DNA from: Phycisphaerae bacterium | Lineage (GTDB): Bacteria > Planctomycetota > Phycisphaerae > UBA1845 | Reading direction: 5' to 3' | Assembly (NCBI GenBank): GCA_029260165.1 | Contig: JAJDDT010000073.1 | Coordinates: forward strand, 1-64,000 | DNA: 64,000 nucleotides | Shown: in pieces, positions 7,889-17,031 of the stretch | Layout: each line of letters opens with the position of its first letter | How positions within the stretch are numbered: the first letter of the stretch is position 1 | Notes under the pieces: model-generated | What the model saw: the letters and a program-made list of their open reading frames with translations, nothing else | Databases searched by the model: none | Told to the model about the DNA's origin: nothing | Program-made: the position numbers and the translations under genes

Positions 7889-10800
7889 CTATTTGCGTAA
7901 CGACGTCGGCGACTCGCTGCCGCGAACACGCACCGCCCCGGACACCTCAACCGTCAACACCGGCGACGTCGGCTCCACAACCACACCCCCCGCACCGTGA
8001 AACTCCGTACGACCACCCGACAAACCGATCGCAAACACGCCCGACGCATCCGGCGATACCTCATAAACGACCGTACCAAGATACGACGACCGACCGAACC
8101 AGCCTCCGTCAAAACCCACGCCGCCAACGCGACCCGATCCGCGAACGTCAGCCAGCCCAAAACCCATCGTCCCACCAAAAAGCCAGTCGCGACGAGACTC
8201 GTCAACAAAAGCATCGACCAGCTTCAAACCGCCCGAATTCCCGCCCAGAACATCCAGACCAAGCTCGAAACCGCGAACAAACACGTTACCCGAACCAGAC
8301 ACATCCACCGTCACGCGACCACCCGGCAACACACGACCCTCGCGAACCGAAAAATCAAGCGACACAACCGCAGAATCACCCGCCGCCGCAGACGGTCCCG
8401 CACAGGGATCAACAGGAATACAATCGACCCCCTCACCCACAAACGTCCCGGGAGCAGGACACGTCGCCGATGTCGCGATAACGCAGGGATCACCCACAAC
8501 ACAACACGCACCACCGCCGCAGGGCGTCGCACACGGATAGTCCGGATCACCAAACGCCACCACAACCGCCAGAATATCCGACGTCTGAATGAATCCGTCA
8601 GGCTCACAGGGAACAAGATCATTCAACAAACGATTACCACACTGGGGTTCAAAGTCCCCGCCAAACGCCATCACCACACAAAGAATGTCATCCGTCTGCA
8701 CAAACCCGTCACCCGTGATATCACCCCAGCGAAACGTCTCAAGCGTCGACGCCAACGACCGGTTTGAACCACACTCCGACTGAACACTGTACAGACTGTT
8801 CGGAATCACATCACGATCCGATACCACCACCGTACCCCACGCATCCGCCGTCATGAACACCGGCACATCGCCCAGACTCCCGTCCGCCTGGATATAAACA
8901 GACAAACACGGAAAATCAGAACTCGTCACCAACAGGGACTGCAACTGCGAAGAACCCGCAGGACCGGGCGTTACCTCGAAATAACGAACCCCCGTCGCAA
9001 CAGCCACGGGCACCTCCGGAACAAACGTCCCCTGGCAAACACCCAGCGTGCAGACGTCCGCTGTCGTACACACATCAAGATCATCACAAACAAGCCCCTC
9101 AGGCTCAAAATTCACCAGGCAACTACCACCACCATCGCAACTGTCCGGATTATCACAATCCGTGTCACTACCATTACCACAAAAAGCCCCAATCAATGTA
9201 AAGTTCTGCAAACAAACACCCGACCCGTCACAGGTATCCGCCCCATCACAATCCGTGTCCAACGGATCACCACAGGGAAAGCCCGATACCTCGTCTCGGG
9301 GCGAGCAGGCACCAAACCCATCGCACGAATCCGGATTGTCGCATTCACGATCCGTCGGATCACCACAAACCAACCCATTCGATTCAAAATTGGGCAGGCA
9401 GAGACCACTCCCGTCACACGAATCTGGATTGTCACAAACGGTGTCTCCAGGACTACCACACGTCGTGCCAAACGTCTCGAAATTGTTCAGACAAACACCC
9501 GATCCATCACACGAATCCGGATTGTTGCAGTCATCGTTCGTTATATCTCCACACGTCGTCCCGTTAGGCTCCAGGTTGTCCAGACAGGTTCCACCACCGT
9601 TGCATGTGTCCGGGTTGTCACATTCGCTGTCCGCCGGATCACCACACCCAAACCCGACAAGCTCCAGATTGTCCAGACAAATACCAGCCCCGTCACAGGT
9701 GTCCGGATTGTCACAATCCGTGTCCAGCGGATCACCACAATTCAAACCGACAAGCTCGAAATTCGGCAGGCACGTTCCCGATCCATCACACGAATCCGGA
9801 TCGTCACAATCCGTGTCAGCCGGACTGCCGCACGCAAATCCCGTTGATTCAAAATTCGTCAGACACCCACCCGCACCATTGCATGTGTCCGGGTTGTCAC
9901 AACCCGTGTCCGCCTGACTGCCACACCCCAACCCCACAGGCTCGAAATTCGACGAACACAAACCCGTACCGGTACAGGTGTCCGGATTGTCGCATTCCGA
10001 ATCGCCCGGAAGACCACAGGTTGTCCCCATCGCCTCATTATTCGCCAAACACAACCCCACACCGTCGCAGGTGTCCGGATTGTCACACTCCGAGTTCGCA
10101 GGACTACCGCACATGAACCCAACCGATTCAAAATTGTCCAGACACGCACCCACTCCGTCACAGGTGTCCGGGTTGTCACAACCCGTGTCCGCCTGACTGC
10201 CGCACGCCAACGCCACGGGCTCAAAATTGGTCAGACACACACCAGCCCCATCGCAGGTATCCGGATTGTCGCAATCCGTATCACCCGGATCACCACACGC
10301 AAACCCAACCAGTTCCAGATTGACCTGACAAAACCCAAGCCCGGTGCATGTGTCAGGATTGTCGCAATCCGTGTCCGTTGGATCACCACACATCGCCCCC
10401 GCAGGCTTGTGATTAGGCTCACAAACGCCCATTCCATTACACGAGTCCGGACTGTCACACTGAACATCATCCGGAACACCACTCCCGCACGCCGTCCCCT
10501 TCCCGCGAGGCGACCAGTCAACCGCGCCCGGCGACATCGCGCAAGCCTCACACTCGTTGGCAGGGTTCACCGCCCCCACCGCAAAACAGGTACCACCAAT
10601 CAGACAGGTGTCCTGCCGCGTAATGTTCACCAGTGCATTACCCGTCGCACCATTAAAACCGGCAATCCGAATGAAGTAATCCTCACCCGCCACCACCGCA
10701 ATCGTCGCCGCCGACGCCAACCCCGGACCACCATCGTCGTCACACGCAAGCTCAACGCCGCCACACGCACCAAACACCGTCATGACCGTGTCAAACTCAC

Positions 10801-13273
10801 TCCCCGTCGTCGTAAACTGCAACATGCCCGAGCAACTCGCCGTGTGCACAAACCATGTGTCGCTCGTCGACAAAAACGCACAGGACACCTGCAACTCCGT
10901 CCCAAACCCCGTGTTGTTCGCCAGATTCGTCCCCTCAAACGCATCCGCCGCATCAAGACAGTTGTCCGCACACGAAGGATCAAGCATCCCGACACAGTTG
11001 CCCGCACCATCACACTCGTCCACACCAACCCCAGGCTCACCCGTACCCGTACAAGGCAACCCATCGTCACACACCACCGCCGCACTCACCGGCGGATGCG
11101 CACAAACACCAGCCCCATCGCACTCATCGTTCGTACACTCCTCGCCATCATCCGGACAGGATGTCCCCAACGGCGCAGGCGGATGCGCACAGATGCCCGC
11201 ACCATCACACTCATCCACCGTACAATCGTCACCATCATCAGGACAGGTCGTCCCCGTCGGCGCAGGTGGATGCCCACAGGCACCAGCCCCATCGCACTCA
11301 TCCAGCGTACAATCATCCCCGTCACCCATACACGCCGTCCCCGACGGCGCCGACGGATGACCACAGACACCCGCCCCGTCGCACACATCAAGCGTGCACT
11401 CAATACCATCGTCCGCACACGCGATACCACTCGCCGCAGGCGGATGACCGCAAACACCCGCACCATCACAAACGTCCTGCGTGCACACATCACCATCGTC
11501 CGTACACGACGTCCCCGCCGGCAGCGCACAGGTATCATTCAACTCATCGCAAAGATTGGCGCACTCACTGCCACCAAAACACGGGTTCCCCGAACTGTTC
11601 GAGCAAACACCACCCGAACACGAATCCGTACCATTGCAAAACACCCCGTCATCACAAGGACCGACGTTGTTCACCGGAACACAAACACTGTCCACGCAAA
11701 TCTCGTCCGTGCACGGATTACCGTCTTCAATGCAATCCGTATCAACCATACAGCCCTGACACATGTTCAAAAGCTCATTGCACACCATCCCCATCGCAAC
11801 ACACGGATCTCCCGCATGATCGGCACAACCACCCGCACTGCAGGTGTCCGCCCCGTTGCAGAACAACCCGTCGTCACACGGATCACTGTTCGGCGAATTC
11901 ACGCACACCCCGCTCACGCACGCGTCATCCGTACACGAATTCCCGTCATCCTCGCAGGCAATCCCGTCCATGCGCGCAGACCAGCCATTCAAACTCAATA
12001 CCGGATTGCACTCCTCACAAGCGTTCGCAGGATTCACCACACCCGACAATCGACAAATTCCGTCAATCAGACAATTCCCCGCCTGAAGAATATTGTCACA
12101 GGAATTCGTCCCCTCATTGCAACTGTCCGCCGTACAAGGCCTGCCATCATCACAATTCGTGGGACCTCCCGGATCACACAACCCGCTCTGACATCGGTCA
12201 TTTGTCGTGCAAAACGCCCCGTCATTGCAGGACGTTCCATTGGCTGCATCACGAGGCAGACAACTCCCCAACCCGTCGCATGTGTCAGGATCCGTGCATA
12301 GAGTATTGACCGGGTTACCACAAGGCGTCCCCGATGGAGCGTCAGGACCAGGCTGACACACACCCCCCAGGCACTGCTCAAGACCATTGCAGTTAACCCC
12401 GTCGTTGCACGTCGCATCATCAAGACACGCAACACAACTGTTCAGCGTCTCATCACAAAACGGCAACAACGGATCAGTACACGGACCCACCCCCGCCTGA
12501 CACAAATTACTCACACAGGACGCCGTCCCCGTACAAAACAAACCGTCATCACAATCAGCAGCCGTGTTGCACTGAATCACCGTCACCGCCAACCGATCCA
12601 GCGTAAACGGCACCAAACCCTTAGGCCCCGTCAATCTCGTAAGCACCTGCGGACACCCCTCGCCCGCCAGGCAAATCGGACTCACCACATAGCGACCTGC
12701 CGCATCCGCCGGTATCGTAAAGCTCAAATTTGAAACGTACCGAAACGAACCAAAACCACTGGCCGGAGAACCAAACGCAACGCCGCCGCCGCGCGGCAGG
12801 ACCACAGTGCATTCGTTCCCCACACAGGACGAATTCCCTATCGGACAATCCGAAAACAACGTGCACGGCAGATTCGCAGCACACATCCCCTCGTCAACCG
12901 TCGGGGAAAACCCCGCACCCACCCCAAGCCAGTCAGGCCGCGTCGTATCAACTTCCATCGAACCATCAACAACGACATTCGGAATAAACGTCCCCACATA
13001 TTCCATATCCCCGAATCCCGCCGGTACACTCGAATAGGTGCAACTCCACGCCGCCTCCCAACCCAAAAGAAACAACGCATTCTCAATGTACAACTCAACA
13101 TCAAGCTGCGTCCCCGCATCCCGCGTGATCTCAAGATCAGTCCCCTCCACCGTCGTCGATGGATCAACCCCGACAGGAACCAAAACCATCCTGTTCAGTG
13201 TCTGACCAAACGACAAACCCGAAGAACAACAAACCACCAACAACGTCAAATTCAAAACCCTGAGACCTGCCAT
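7889..13273 (-). CDS. Giant secreted Cys-rich repeat protein with dockerin-like end
   Basis: The product is 1,794 residues from ATG 13273 (AAGGGG lies upstream; GTG 13279 is also possible). Domain order: signal peptide (MAGLRVLNLTLLVVCC...); a ~200-residue cohesin-like beta domain (DLEITRDAGTQLDVELYIEN); long Cys-rich segments built of CDDGLFCNG-type units; five 29-residue units with CDGAGVCGHPP; a PPC-like beta domain (TSDTWFVHTASC); fifteen 31-residue units with CDNPDTCDGAGVC; two dockerin-type segments (DITGDGFVQTDDILCVVMAFG and a PDGFIQTSDIL copy); a CCVVGDPC block; and a second cohesin-like domain near the C-terminus. No membrane anchor is seen. Cys spacing suggests many disulfides, so an extracellular location is likely. 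It may be a stalk or matrix protein; the role is unknown. Confidence 0.8.
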   Translation of the reverse strand: MAGLRVLNLTLLVVCCSSGLSFGQTLNRMVLVPVGVDPSTTVEGTDLEITRDAGTQLDVELYIENALFLLGWEAAWSCTYSSVPAGFGDMEYVGTFIPNVVVDGSMEVDTTRPDWLGVGAGFSPTVDEGMCAANLPCTLFSDCPIGNSSCVGNECTVVLPRGGGVAFGSPASGFGSFRYVSNLSFTIPADAAGRYVVSPICLAGEGCPQVLTRLTGPKGLVPFTLDRLAVTVIQCNTAADCDDGLFCTGTASCVSNLCQAGVGPCTDPLLPFCDETLNSCVACLDDATCNDGVNCNGLEQCLGGVCQPGPDAPSGTPCGNPVNTLCTDPDTCDGLGSCLPRDAANGTSCNDGAFCTTNDRCQSGLCDPGGPTNCDDGRPCTADSCNEGTNSCDNILQAGNCLIDGICRLSGVVNPANACEECNPVLSLNGWSARMDGIACEDDGNSCTDDACVSGVCVNSPNSDPCDDGLFCNGADTCSAGGCADHAGDPCVAMGMVCNELLNMCQGCMVDTDCIEDGNPCTDEICVDSVCVPVNNVGPCDDGVFCNGTDSCSGGVCSNSSGNPCFGGSECANLCDELNDTCALPAGTSCTDDGDVCTQDVCDGAGVCGHPPAASGIACADDGIECTLDVCDGAGVCGHPSAPSGTACMGDGDDCTLDECDGAGACGHPPAPTGTTCPDDGDDCTVDECDGAGICAHPPAPLGTSCPDDGEECTNDECDGAGVCAHPPVSAAVVCDDGLPCTGTGEPGVGVDECDGAGNCVGMLDPSCADNCLDAADAFEGTNLANNTGFGTELQVSCAFLSTSDTWFVHTASCSGMLQFTTTGSEFDTVMTVFGACGGVELACDDDGGPGLASAATIAVVAGEDYFIRIAGFNGATGNALVNITRQDTCLIGGTCFAVGAVNPANECEACAMSPGAVDWSPRGKGTACGSGVPDDVQCDSPDSCNGMGVCEPNHKPAGAMCGDPTDTDCDNPDTCTGLGFCQVNLELVGFACGDPGDTDCDNPDTCDGAGVCLTNFEPVALACGSQADTGCDNPDTCDGVGACLDNFESVGFMCGSPANSECDNPDTCDGVGLCLANNEAMGTTCGLPGDSECDNPDTCTGTGLCSSNFEPVGLGCGSQADTGCDNPDTCNGAGGCLTNFESTGFACGSPADTDCDDPDSCDGSGTCLPNFELVGLNCGDPLDTDCDNPDTCDGAGICLDNLELVGFGCGDPADSECDNPDTCNGGGTCLDNLEPNGTTCGDITNDDCNNPDSCDGSGVCLNNFETFGTTCGSPGDTVCDNPDSCDGSGLCLPNFESNGLVCGDPTDRECDNPDSCDGFGACSPRDEVSGFPCGDPLDTDCDGADTCDGSGVCLQNFTLIGAFCGNGSDTDCDNPDSCDGGGSCLVNFEPEGLVCDDLDVCTTADVCTLGVCQGTFVPEVPVAVATGVRYFEVTPGPAGSSQLQSLLVTSSDFPCLSVYIQADGSLGDVPVFMTADAWGTVVVSDRDVIPNSLYSVQSECGSNRSLASTLETFRWGDITGDGFVQTDDILCVVMAFGGDFEPQCGNRLLNDLVPCEPDGFIQTSDILAVVVAFGDPDYPCATPCGGGACCVVGDPCVIATSATCPAPGTFVGEGVDCIPVDPCAGPSAAAGDSAVVSLDFSVREGRVLPGGRVTVDVSGSGNVFVRGFELGLDVLGGNSGGLKLVDAFVDESRRDWLFGGTMGFGLADVRGSGRVGGVGFDGGWFGRSSYLGTVVYEVSPDASGVFAIGLSGGRTEFHGAGGVVVEPTSPVLTVEVSGAVRVRGSESPTSLRK
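9078..10466 (-). repeat. Fifteen tandem 93-bp units (31 residues each)
   Basis: Each unit encodes a variant of CDNPDTCDGxGxCLxNFE followed by about six residues and CGxPxDTD, with four Cys per unit. I count 15 units, and the span divided by 15 gives 93 bp. Units differ at DNA level by many substitutions, so the array is not a recent expansion, although some neighbours are closely similar. Confidence 0.9.
11085..11518 (-). repeat. Five tandem 87-bp units (29 residues each)
   Basis: Each unit encodes CDGAGxCxHPPAxxGTxC, then xDDGxxCTxDE. Five consecutive units fill the interval with a fixed 29-residue period and four Cys each. They are related to, but distinct from, the 31-residue units of the same protein. 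Confidence 0.9.
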
Positions 13274-13279
13274 GATCAC

Positions 13280-13645
13280 AAATACCCCTTAAATTTCCGA
13301 ACCCTCTTGTTCTCGAAATCCTCATCCCAAAGAAAATCAGCCGCAACGACACTCACAAACAACGCCCAGTCAGCCAACGACCCCTGCCCACGCGCCTCAG
13401 CAGGCCGCACTGACCCGCACGACCGACCCATGTCCGATAACCGAACCACACAACCAAAACGATAACCAAAGCCCAACCCCAAAGCAAGAATTATTAACTT
13501 GCCCGGAACCCTCAGCCTGCCCACATTAACAAGGGCAACCCTACGAGAGACAGAAATTGAGGCGCACGACCGCCCGACAGAGAAATGACCACAACCGATC
13601 GCGAAACAGACCGCACCACCCAAAAACAGAATACACCCGAGCCGG
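13280..13645. other. 366-bp intergenic stretch, no gene seen
   Basis: It lies between two minus-strand genes (diguanylate cyclase upstream, giant repeat protein downstream). Short frames here have no ribosome site or recognisable product. The part nearest 13280 must hold the promoter and leader of the giant gene, with AAGGGG as its ribosome site. No confident promoter boxes or hairpins were identified. Confidence 0.5.
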
Positions 13646-14959
13646 TCAACCGGAACCAGCCGCCCCTTCACGACCCAACGACTCCACCCCATTTGCACCA
13701 CAAAGATAAACGCGGTTTTTCCCCTCACGCTTCGCACGAAGCAACGCCGCATCCGCCCGATCAAGCAACCCCCGCGCACCAACCGCATCCGCCGGAAACG
13801 ACGCCAACCCACCGCTCACCGTCAGCCGCATCCCCTCAGGCAACCGCACATGCTCAAACCGGTGCGACCGCAACGACTCCCGAAACCGATCAATAATCGG
13901 CAACACCGACCGCGGATGAGACGAACCCACCACACGACGCCCACCCTTGTCCCAAAACACCACCACAAACTCATCACCACCAAACCGGGTCACCACATCA
14001 TGCTCGCGACAATTCGCCCGAAACAACCGACCACACCCCCGAATAATCTCATCACCAGCCCCATGCCCACACTCGTCGTTGTATCTCTTGAAACAATCAA
14101 TATCAAACATCAACAGCGTCACCTCACCACCATCACGCGCCACATTCGCCAGCAACCGCTCCAAAAACGTCATCAGATAACGACGATTCGGCAATCCGCT
14201 CAGCGAATCCGTGTACGCCATCTCACGATACCGCCGCTGATCAACACCCGCCCTGATCAACTCACCCAACAAACCCGCATAACCCGCCAACCGACCCGCC
14301 ACATCATCACCATACGCACCCTCCGAACAACGACCCAGCACCACATGACCCAACGATCGCCCCCCACACAATATCTGCTCACGCAACACCGGATCATGCG
14401 ACGACTGACCCGACGTCGCCGTCGTCCCATCAACCACCACCGCCGCACTCTCCGCCCCAAACGCTGTCCGAACCATCTCCGCCAACCGACCCAACAGCTT
14501 TGAAGGCGTCGAACCCAGTTCCCGCGCGACAACACCCATCGCACGCAGTTCCGCCTCGCTCATCCCACAACATCCCCGTTCCCCAGCCAAAACACCCCCG
14601 TCAATCACCGCCGAAAACTCGTCCGCATCAATCGGACAAATCACATAATCATCCGCACCACAAGTCAAAACCCCACGCGTCACAGGCTCACCCTCCGGAT
14701 AACAACACAACACAATCCGACCATCACCAAACGCCTCACGCATACCAGCCACTGCCTCCCCGGGTTGCGACTGACCCATCCCCACATAACCCAGGACCGC
14801 CTCAAACGATCCCGAACCCGCCTCAGCTATCCCCTCCAGATAATTCCCCGCCACCGTCACCGACCACCCCGACAACGTCCCCACAACCGACGCGCACACC
14901 GACTCATCGTCACAAACAAACAGCAACCGACGACCCTCGTCCGCACCGCTCGTCATCAC
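13646..14959 (-). CDS. Diguanylate cyclase with degenerate receiver domain
   Basis: The product is 437 residues. The N-terminal ~120 residues fold like a response-regulator receiver (LLFVCDDES, then GADDYVICPI), but the phosphoacceptor region (VLGYVGMGQ) has no Asp and the conserved Lys is missing. A linker region follows (~140-245). The GGDEF domain starts near 250 (DSLSGLPNRR) and keeps substrate and metal residues (FDIDCFKRYND, GHGAGDE), the active GGDEF motif at 327-331 and an RxxD inhibitory site (REHD, 318-321). It should make cyclic di-GMP and be product-inhibited. A small insert (KGGRRVVGSS) follows GGDEF. The start codon overlaps the stop of the upstream gene (ATGA). Confidence 0.9.
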   Translation of the reverse strand: MMTSGADEGRRLLFVCDDESVCASVVGTLSGWSVTVAGNYLEGIAEAGSGSFEAVLGYVGMGQSQPGEAVAGMREAFGDGRIVLCCYPEGEPVTRGVLTCGADDYVICPIDADEFSAVIDGGVLAGERGCCGMSEAELRAMGVVARELGSTPSKLLGRLAEMVRTAFGAESAAVVVDGTTATSGQSSHDPVLREQILCGGRSLGHVVLGRCSEGAYGDDVAGRLAGYAGLLGELIRAGVDQRRYREMAYTDSLSGLPNRRYLMTFLERLLANVARDGGEVTLLMFDIDCFKRYNDECGHGAGDEIIRGCGRLFRANCREHDVVTRFGGDEFVVVFWDKGGRRVVGSSHPRSVLPIIDRFRESLRSHRFEHVRLPEGMRLTVSGGLASFPADAVGARGLLDRADAALLRAKREGKNRVYLCGANGVESLGREGAAGSG

Positions 14960-15687
14960 GCCTGCCCCTCAGAATCCAACGACGACCCATCCATTTCCGA
15001 CCCTCGAAAAATCAAATGGTCAATCTCCCTGCGACTCAGCAACAACCCCGACGAATCAACCTCCACCCCCGATACATTCTCCATTCCCCCGTCAATATCC
15101 CCACTATTCAACATAACATCCGTTTCCCCGTCCGCTAAAAAACTTCCCGATTCATCCGCAATTTCCTCCACCTTTTCCCCACCATCCGACCCCTCCCCGG
15201 GACCAGTCCGCACAGGACGACCCCCATCCGCCACGCCATCCCACGGAAAACGCACCGAACCCGCTCCCAGGCTCCCATCCCCCACCCCTCCAGGCAATCC
15301 CCCATTCGCAGATTCCCCACCACAACCCACAATATCCGCCAACACCGACGCCCCAACATCATCCCCCCCGATCACACCCACCACCCCCATCGACAACGCC
15401 CGATCCACGTCCTCCCCCTCCGCCCCCGTCGCATCAACATACACCGCAATCCCACGCCCCAACCGCCCAACAGCCCGAAAAAACGCATAATCCCCCACAC
15501 CAAGACCCCCCAACCGCACAATCACCGCACCAATCGACGCATCACCCGTCAGCCGACCCATCGCTTCGTAAACATTCCCACACGCAACAAGACCAGCCCC
15601 AAACCGCGCCAACATCCCCTCAACAACATCCCCACCCGACCCGGACCCCGACCCACCCGCCACACCCAAACAGCGACCAACCACCAT
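14956..15687 (-). CDS. Receiver-like protein paired with the diguanylate cyclase
   Basis: The product is 243 residues with ATG 15687 preceded by AAGGGTGAG; the frame stays open further upstream but without a ribosome site. Residues 1-130 (MVVGRCLGVAGG...) show the alternating strand/helix pattern of a receiver (IGAVIVRLGG, IAVYVDATG, VVGVIGGDD) without the acidic pocket, so it is at best a pseudo-receiver. The remaining C-terminal ~110 residues are Gly/Asp/Ser-rich and probably disordered. It overlaps the GGDEF gene by 4 bp, so the two are co-translated and may act together in cyclic di-GMP signalling. Family assignment is weak. Confidence 0.6.
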   Translation of the reverse strand: MVVGRCLGVAGGSGSGSGGDVVEGMLARFGAGLVACGNVYEAMGRLTGDASIGAVIVRLGGLGVGDYAFFRAVGRLGRGIAVYVDATGAEGEDVDRALSMGVVGVIGGDDVGASVLADIVGCGGESANGGLPGGVGDGSLGAGSVRFPWDGVADGGRPVRTGPGEGSDGGEKVEEIADESGSFLADGETDVMLNSGDIDGGMENVSGVEVDSSGLLLSRREIDHLIFRGSEMDGSSLDSEGQA

Positions 15688-15914
15688 CAGTTTCAACTCA
15701 CCCTTGAATTTTTCCGGCACGCCAAAACCCCTCCCACAAAACACAAAAAAAACACCCAAATTCCACCACCCCCAATTTAGCCCCACAGCCCCACAAAGGT
15801 CAATCCAAACCCCCCGCCGGACCCTGCAAACAGGCGCTCGCCTCAAAAAAAAAGTTCGATCACCTGGCGCGTTATATGGGTGAAGTCGCTTGCAACGGGC
15901 AATCGACCGTCATC

Positions 15915-15952
15915 GGGTGGCCCACCTCTTTAGAGGTGGGGAAGTCGAATCC
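15915..15952. repeat. Palindromic repeat family B, copy 1
   Basis: GGGTGG, then stem CCCACCTC, loop TTTA, GAGGTGGG, then AAGTCGAATCC. It is nearly identical to 16857-16894 and related to 54603-54640 and, inverted, 54651-54684. It sits in the 343-bp gene-free stretch 15688-16030, in which nothing else was found. The family looks like a REP-type dispersed palindrome. Confidence 0.85.
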
Positions 15953-16030
15953 GGGAGAACCAACACCAATGTCCTCTATCCCAAAAAACCAAAACAAAAA
16001 CCAAATCTCTAACCCGGAGGAACCCAACCA

Positions 16031-16588
16031 ATGACTTCAAACACCACCACGATCATCCCAAACATTGTCACAGCCACGTTCCTCATCCTCGCCCCACCCG
16101 GATGCGCACACCATGCCCGCCTCGAACTCGCCGCCTCCAACGCCCTCGACACACTCGCCGCCCAGGTCGAAACCGCCCTCGACGAATACCACCACGAACT
16201 CACCACCACCGACCGCCAAAAACGCGCCGACGCCATCGACGCCTTCGTCAACCGCATCCGCACCGACCACGCCGACAACGAACGCGCCACCACCCACGTC
16301 CAACAATTCAACAACGCCCTCGACCACATCCTCGCCGACGTCGCCGTCGAACAACAACGCCACACCGCCAACCGCGACAACATCCGAACCCTCCGCGAAG
16401 TCGCAACCAACCTCCGCAAGTTCGCCATCGAATCCATGACCCTAAACGACGAACTCCAACGCTACATCAAAGACCTCCTCCAACCCACAAGGGTAACGTC
16501 ACCAAAGAATGTAACGTCACCGAAAAATGTAGCGTCACCCCTTGTGGGTGGCGAGACTCCCCAACCAACAATGGAGAAAAACAAATGA
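16031..16588 (+). CDS. Exported coiled-coil protein, possible phage-type lipoprotein
   Basis: The product is 185 residues. ATG 16031 follows CCGGAGGAACCCAACCA. An N-terminal hydrophobic stretch ends in APPGC (residues 21-25), an imperfect lipobox. Residues ~30-150 are almost entirely helical, rich in Ala, Asp, Thr and Arg, with heptad-like spacing. The C-terminal tail (TSPKNVTSPKNVASPLVGGE) is encoded by a family A palindrome, so the original end of the protein has been altered. It is first in a run of overlapping small genes whose order recalls the lipoprotein near the lysis genes of Mu-like phages. Coding-strand composition is very C-rich. Function unproven. Confidence 0.6.
   Translation: MTSNTTTIIPNIVTATFLILAPPGCAHHARLELAASNALDTLAAQVETALDEYHHELTTTDRQKRADAIDAFVNRIRTDHADNERATTHVQQFNNALDHILADVAVEQQRHTANRDNIRTLREVATNLRKFAIESMTLNDELQRYIKDLLQPTRVTSPKNVTSPKNVASPLVGGETPQPTMEKNK
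16486..16553. repeat. Family A palindrome inside a coding tail
   Basis: 16529-16553 reads GTAGCGTCACCCC then TTGTGGGTGGCG, the family A hairpin. Just upstream CCCACAAGGGTAACGTCACC is a degenerate inverted partner, and between them an 18-bp unit (GTAACGTCACC plus 7 bases) is repeated at 16493 and 16511. The whole element lies within the last codons of the gene at 16031. Confidence 0.85.
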
Positions 16589-16851
16589 ACAACCCCACAA
16601 CCACCTTCGATCAACTCATCAACATACTCGACGAATCCATGAACACCTCAACCCCGTCAACACCAACCCCCGACGCCATCACCCGCATCAACGCTGCCCC
16701 GCCCCGCACAACCCTCGTCCGATCACTCAGGGACGACCCAACCATCCAACGATTCCGCAACGACCTCGTCAACGGCCTCATCCGCCTCGACACCGCCAAC
16801 AACCTCTTCACCCTTCTCACCAAACTCCTAAGGGGTGTCCCACCAATTTAA
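16585..16851 (+). CDS. Small protein of unknown function
   Basis: The product is 88 residues. ATG 16585 overlaps the stop of the preceding gene (ATGA) and has a GGAGAAAA ribosome site. The N-terminal half is Thr/Pro-rich (STPSTPTPDAITR) and the C-terminal half is helical (FRNDLVNGLIRLDTANNLFT). No family recognised. It belongs to the same translationally coupled run of small genes and shares their C-rich codon use. A family B palindrome starts six bases after its stop. Confidence 0.55.
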   Translation: MNNPTTTFDQLINILDESMNTSTPSTPTPDAITRINAAPPRTTLVRSLRDDPTIQRFRNDLVNGLIRLDTANNLFTLLTKLLRGVPPI

Positions 16852-16856
16852 TAGTC

Positions 16857-16894
16857 GGGTGGCCCACCTCTTTAGAGGTGGGGGAGTCGAATCC
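16857..16894. repeat. Palindromic repeat family B, copy 2
   Basis: GGGTGG, stem CCCACCTC (16863-16870), loop TTTA, GAGGTGGG (16875-16882), then GGAGTCGAATCC. It differs from copy 1 at one base. It lies within the run of small genes, so it was inserted between them or serves as a transcript hairpin. Confidence 0.85.
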
Positions 16895-16900
16895 AGACCT

Positions 16901-16925
16901 GTAGGGCAGGTGCTCGCACCTGCCG
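16901..16925. repeat. Palindromic repeat family D, copy 1
   Basis: GTAG, stem GGCAGGTG (16905-16912), loop CTCG, CACCTGCC (16917-16924). The arms recur at 39397-39441, where the loop is much longer. It directly follows family B copy 2. Confidence 0.75.
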
Positions 16926-16962
16926 TTCTTTGCAGCGCAACAAAACACAAGGAGAAAACCAA

Positions 16963-17031
16963 ATGAACAACCCAACATCCCCCAACCGCCAAATCGCCAA
17001 ACTCCTCCAATCAACCGGACGCATCCAATGA
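16963..17031 (+). CDS. 22-residue peptide, possibly a translational leader
   Basis: ATG 16963 is preceded by a strong site (AAGGAGAAAACCAA), nearly the same as that of the neighbouring small genes, and encodes MNNPTSPNRQIAKLLQSTGR plus two residues. Its stop overlaps the start of the next gene (ATGA at 17028-17031), the same coupling as elsewhere in this run. The first four residues (MNNP) match those of the gene at 16585, so it may be the remnant of a duplicated N-terminus, a real small protein, or a coupling leader. Confidence 0.5.
   Translation: MNNPTSPNRQIAKLLQSTGRIQ

Noticed and set aside
9078-10466. Regular 93-bp periodicity that could suggest a CRISPR-like or satellite array
   Set aside because: The period is a multiple of three, units diverge as coding repeats do, and the four-Cys pattern is kept. 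There are no short identical repeats with unique spacers.
10409-12309. Two long plus-strand frames (630 and 484 codons) opposite the giant gene
   Set aside because: They run antisense through Cys-rich repeats, are made of His/Thr/Arg/Pro runs and have no signal or motif. The repeat period and low stop density of the real gene explain them.
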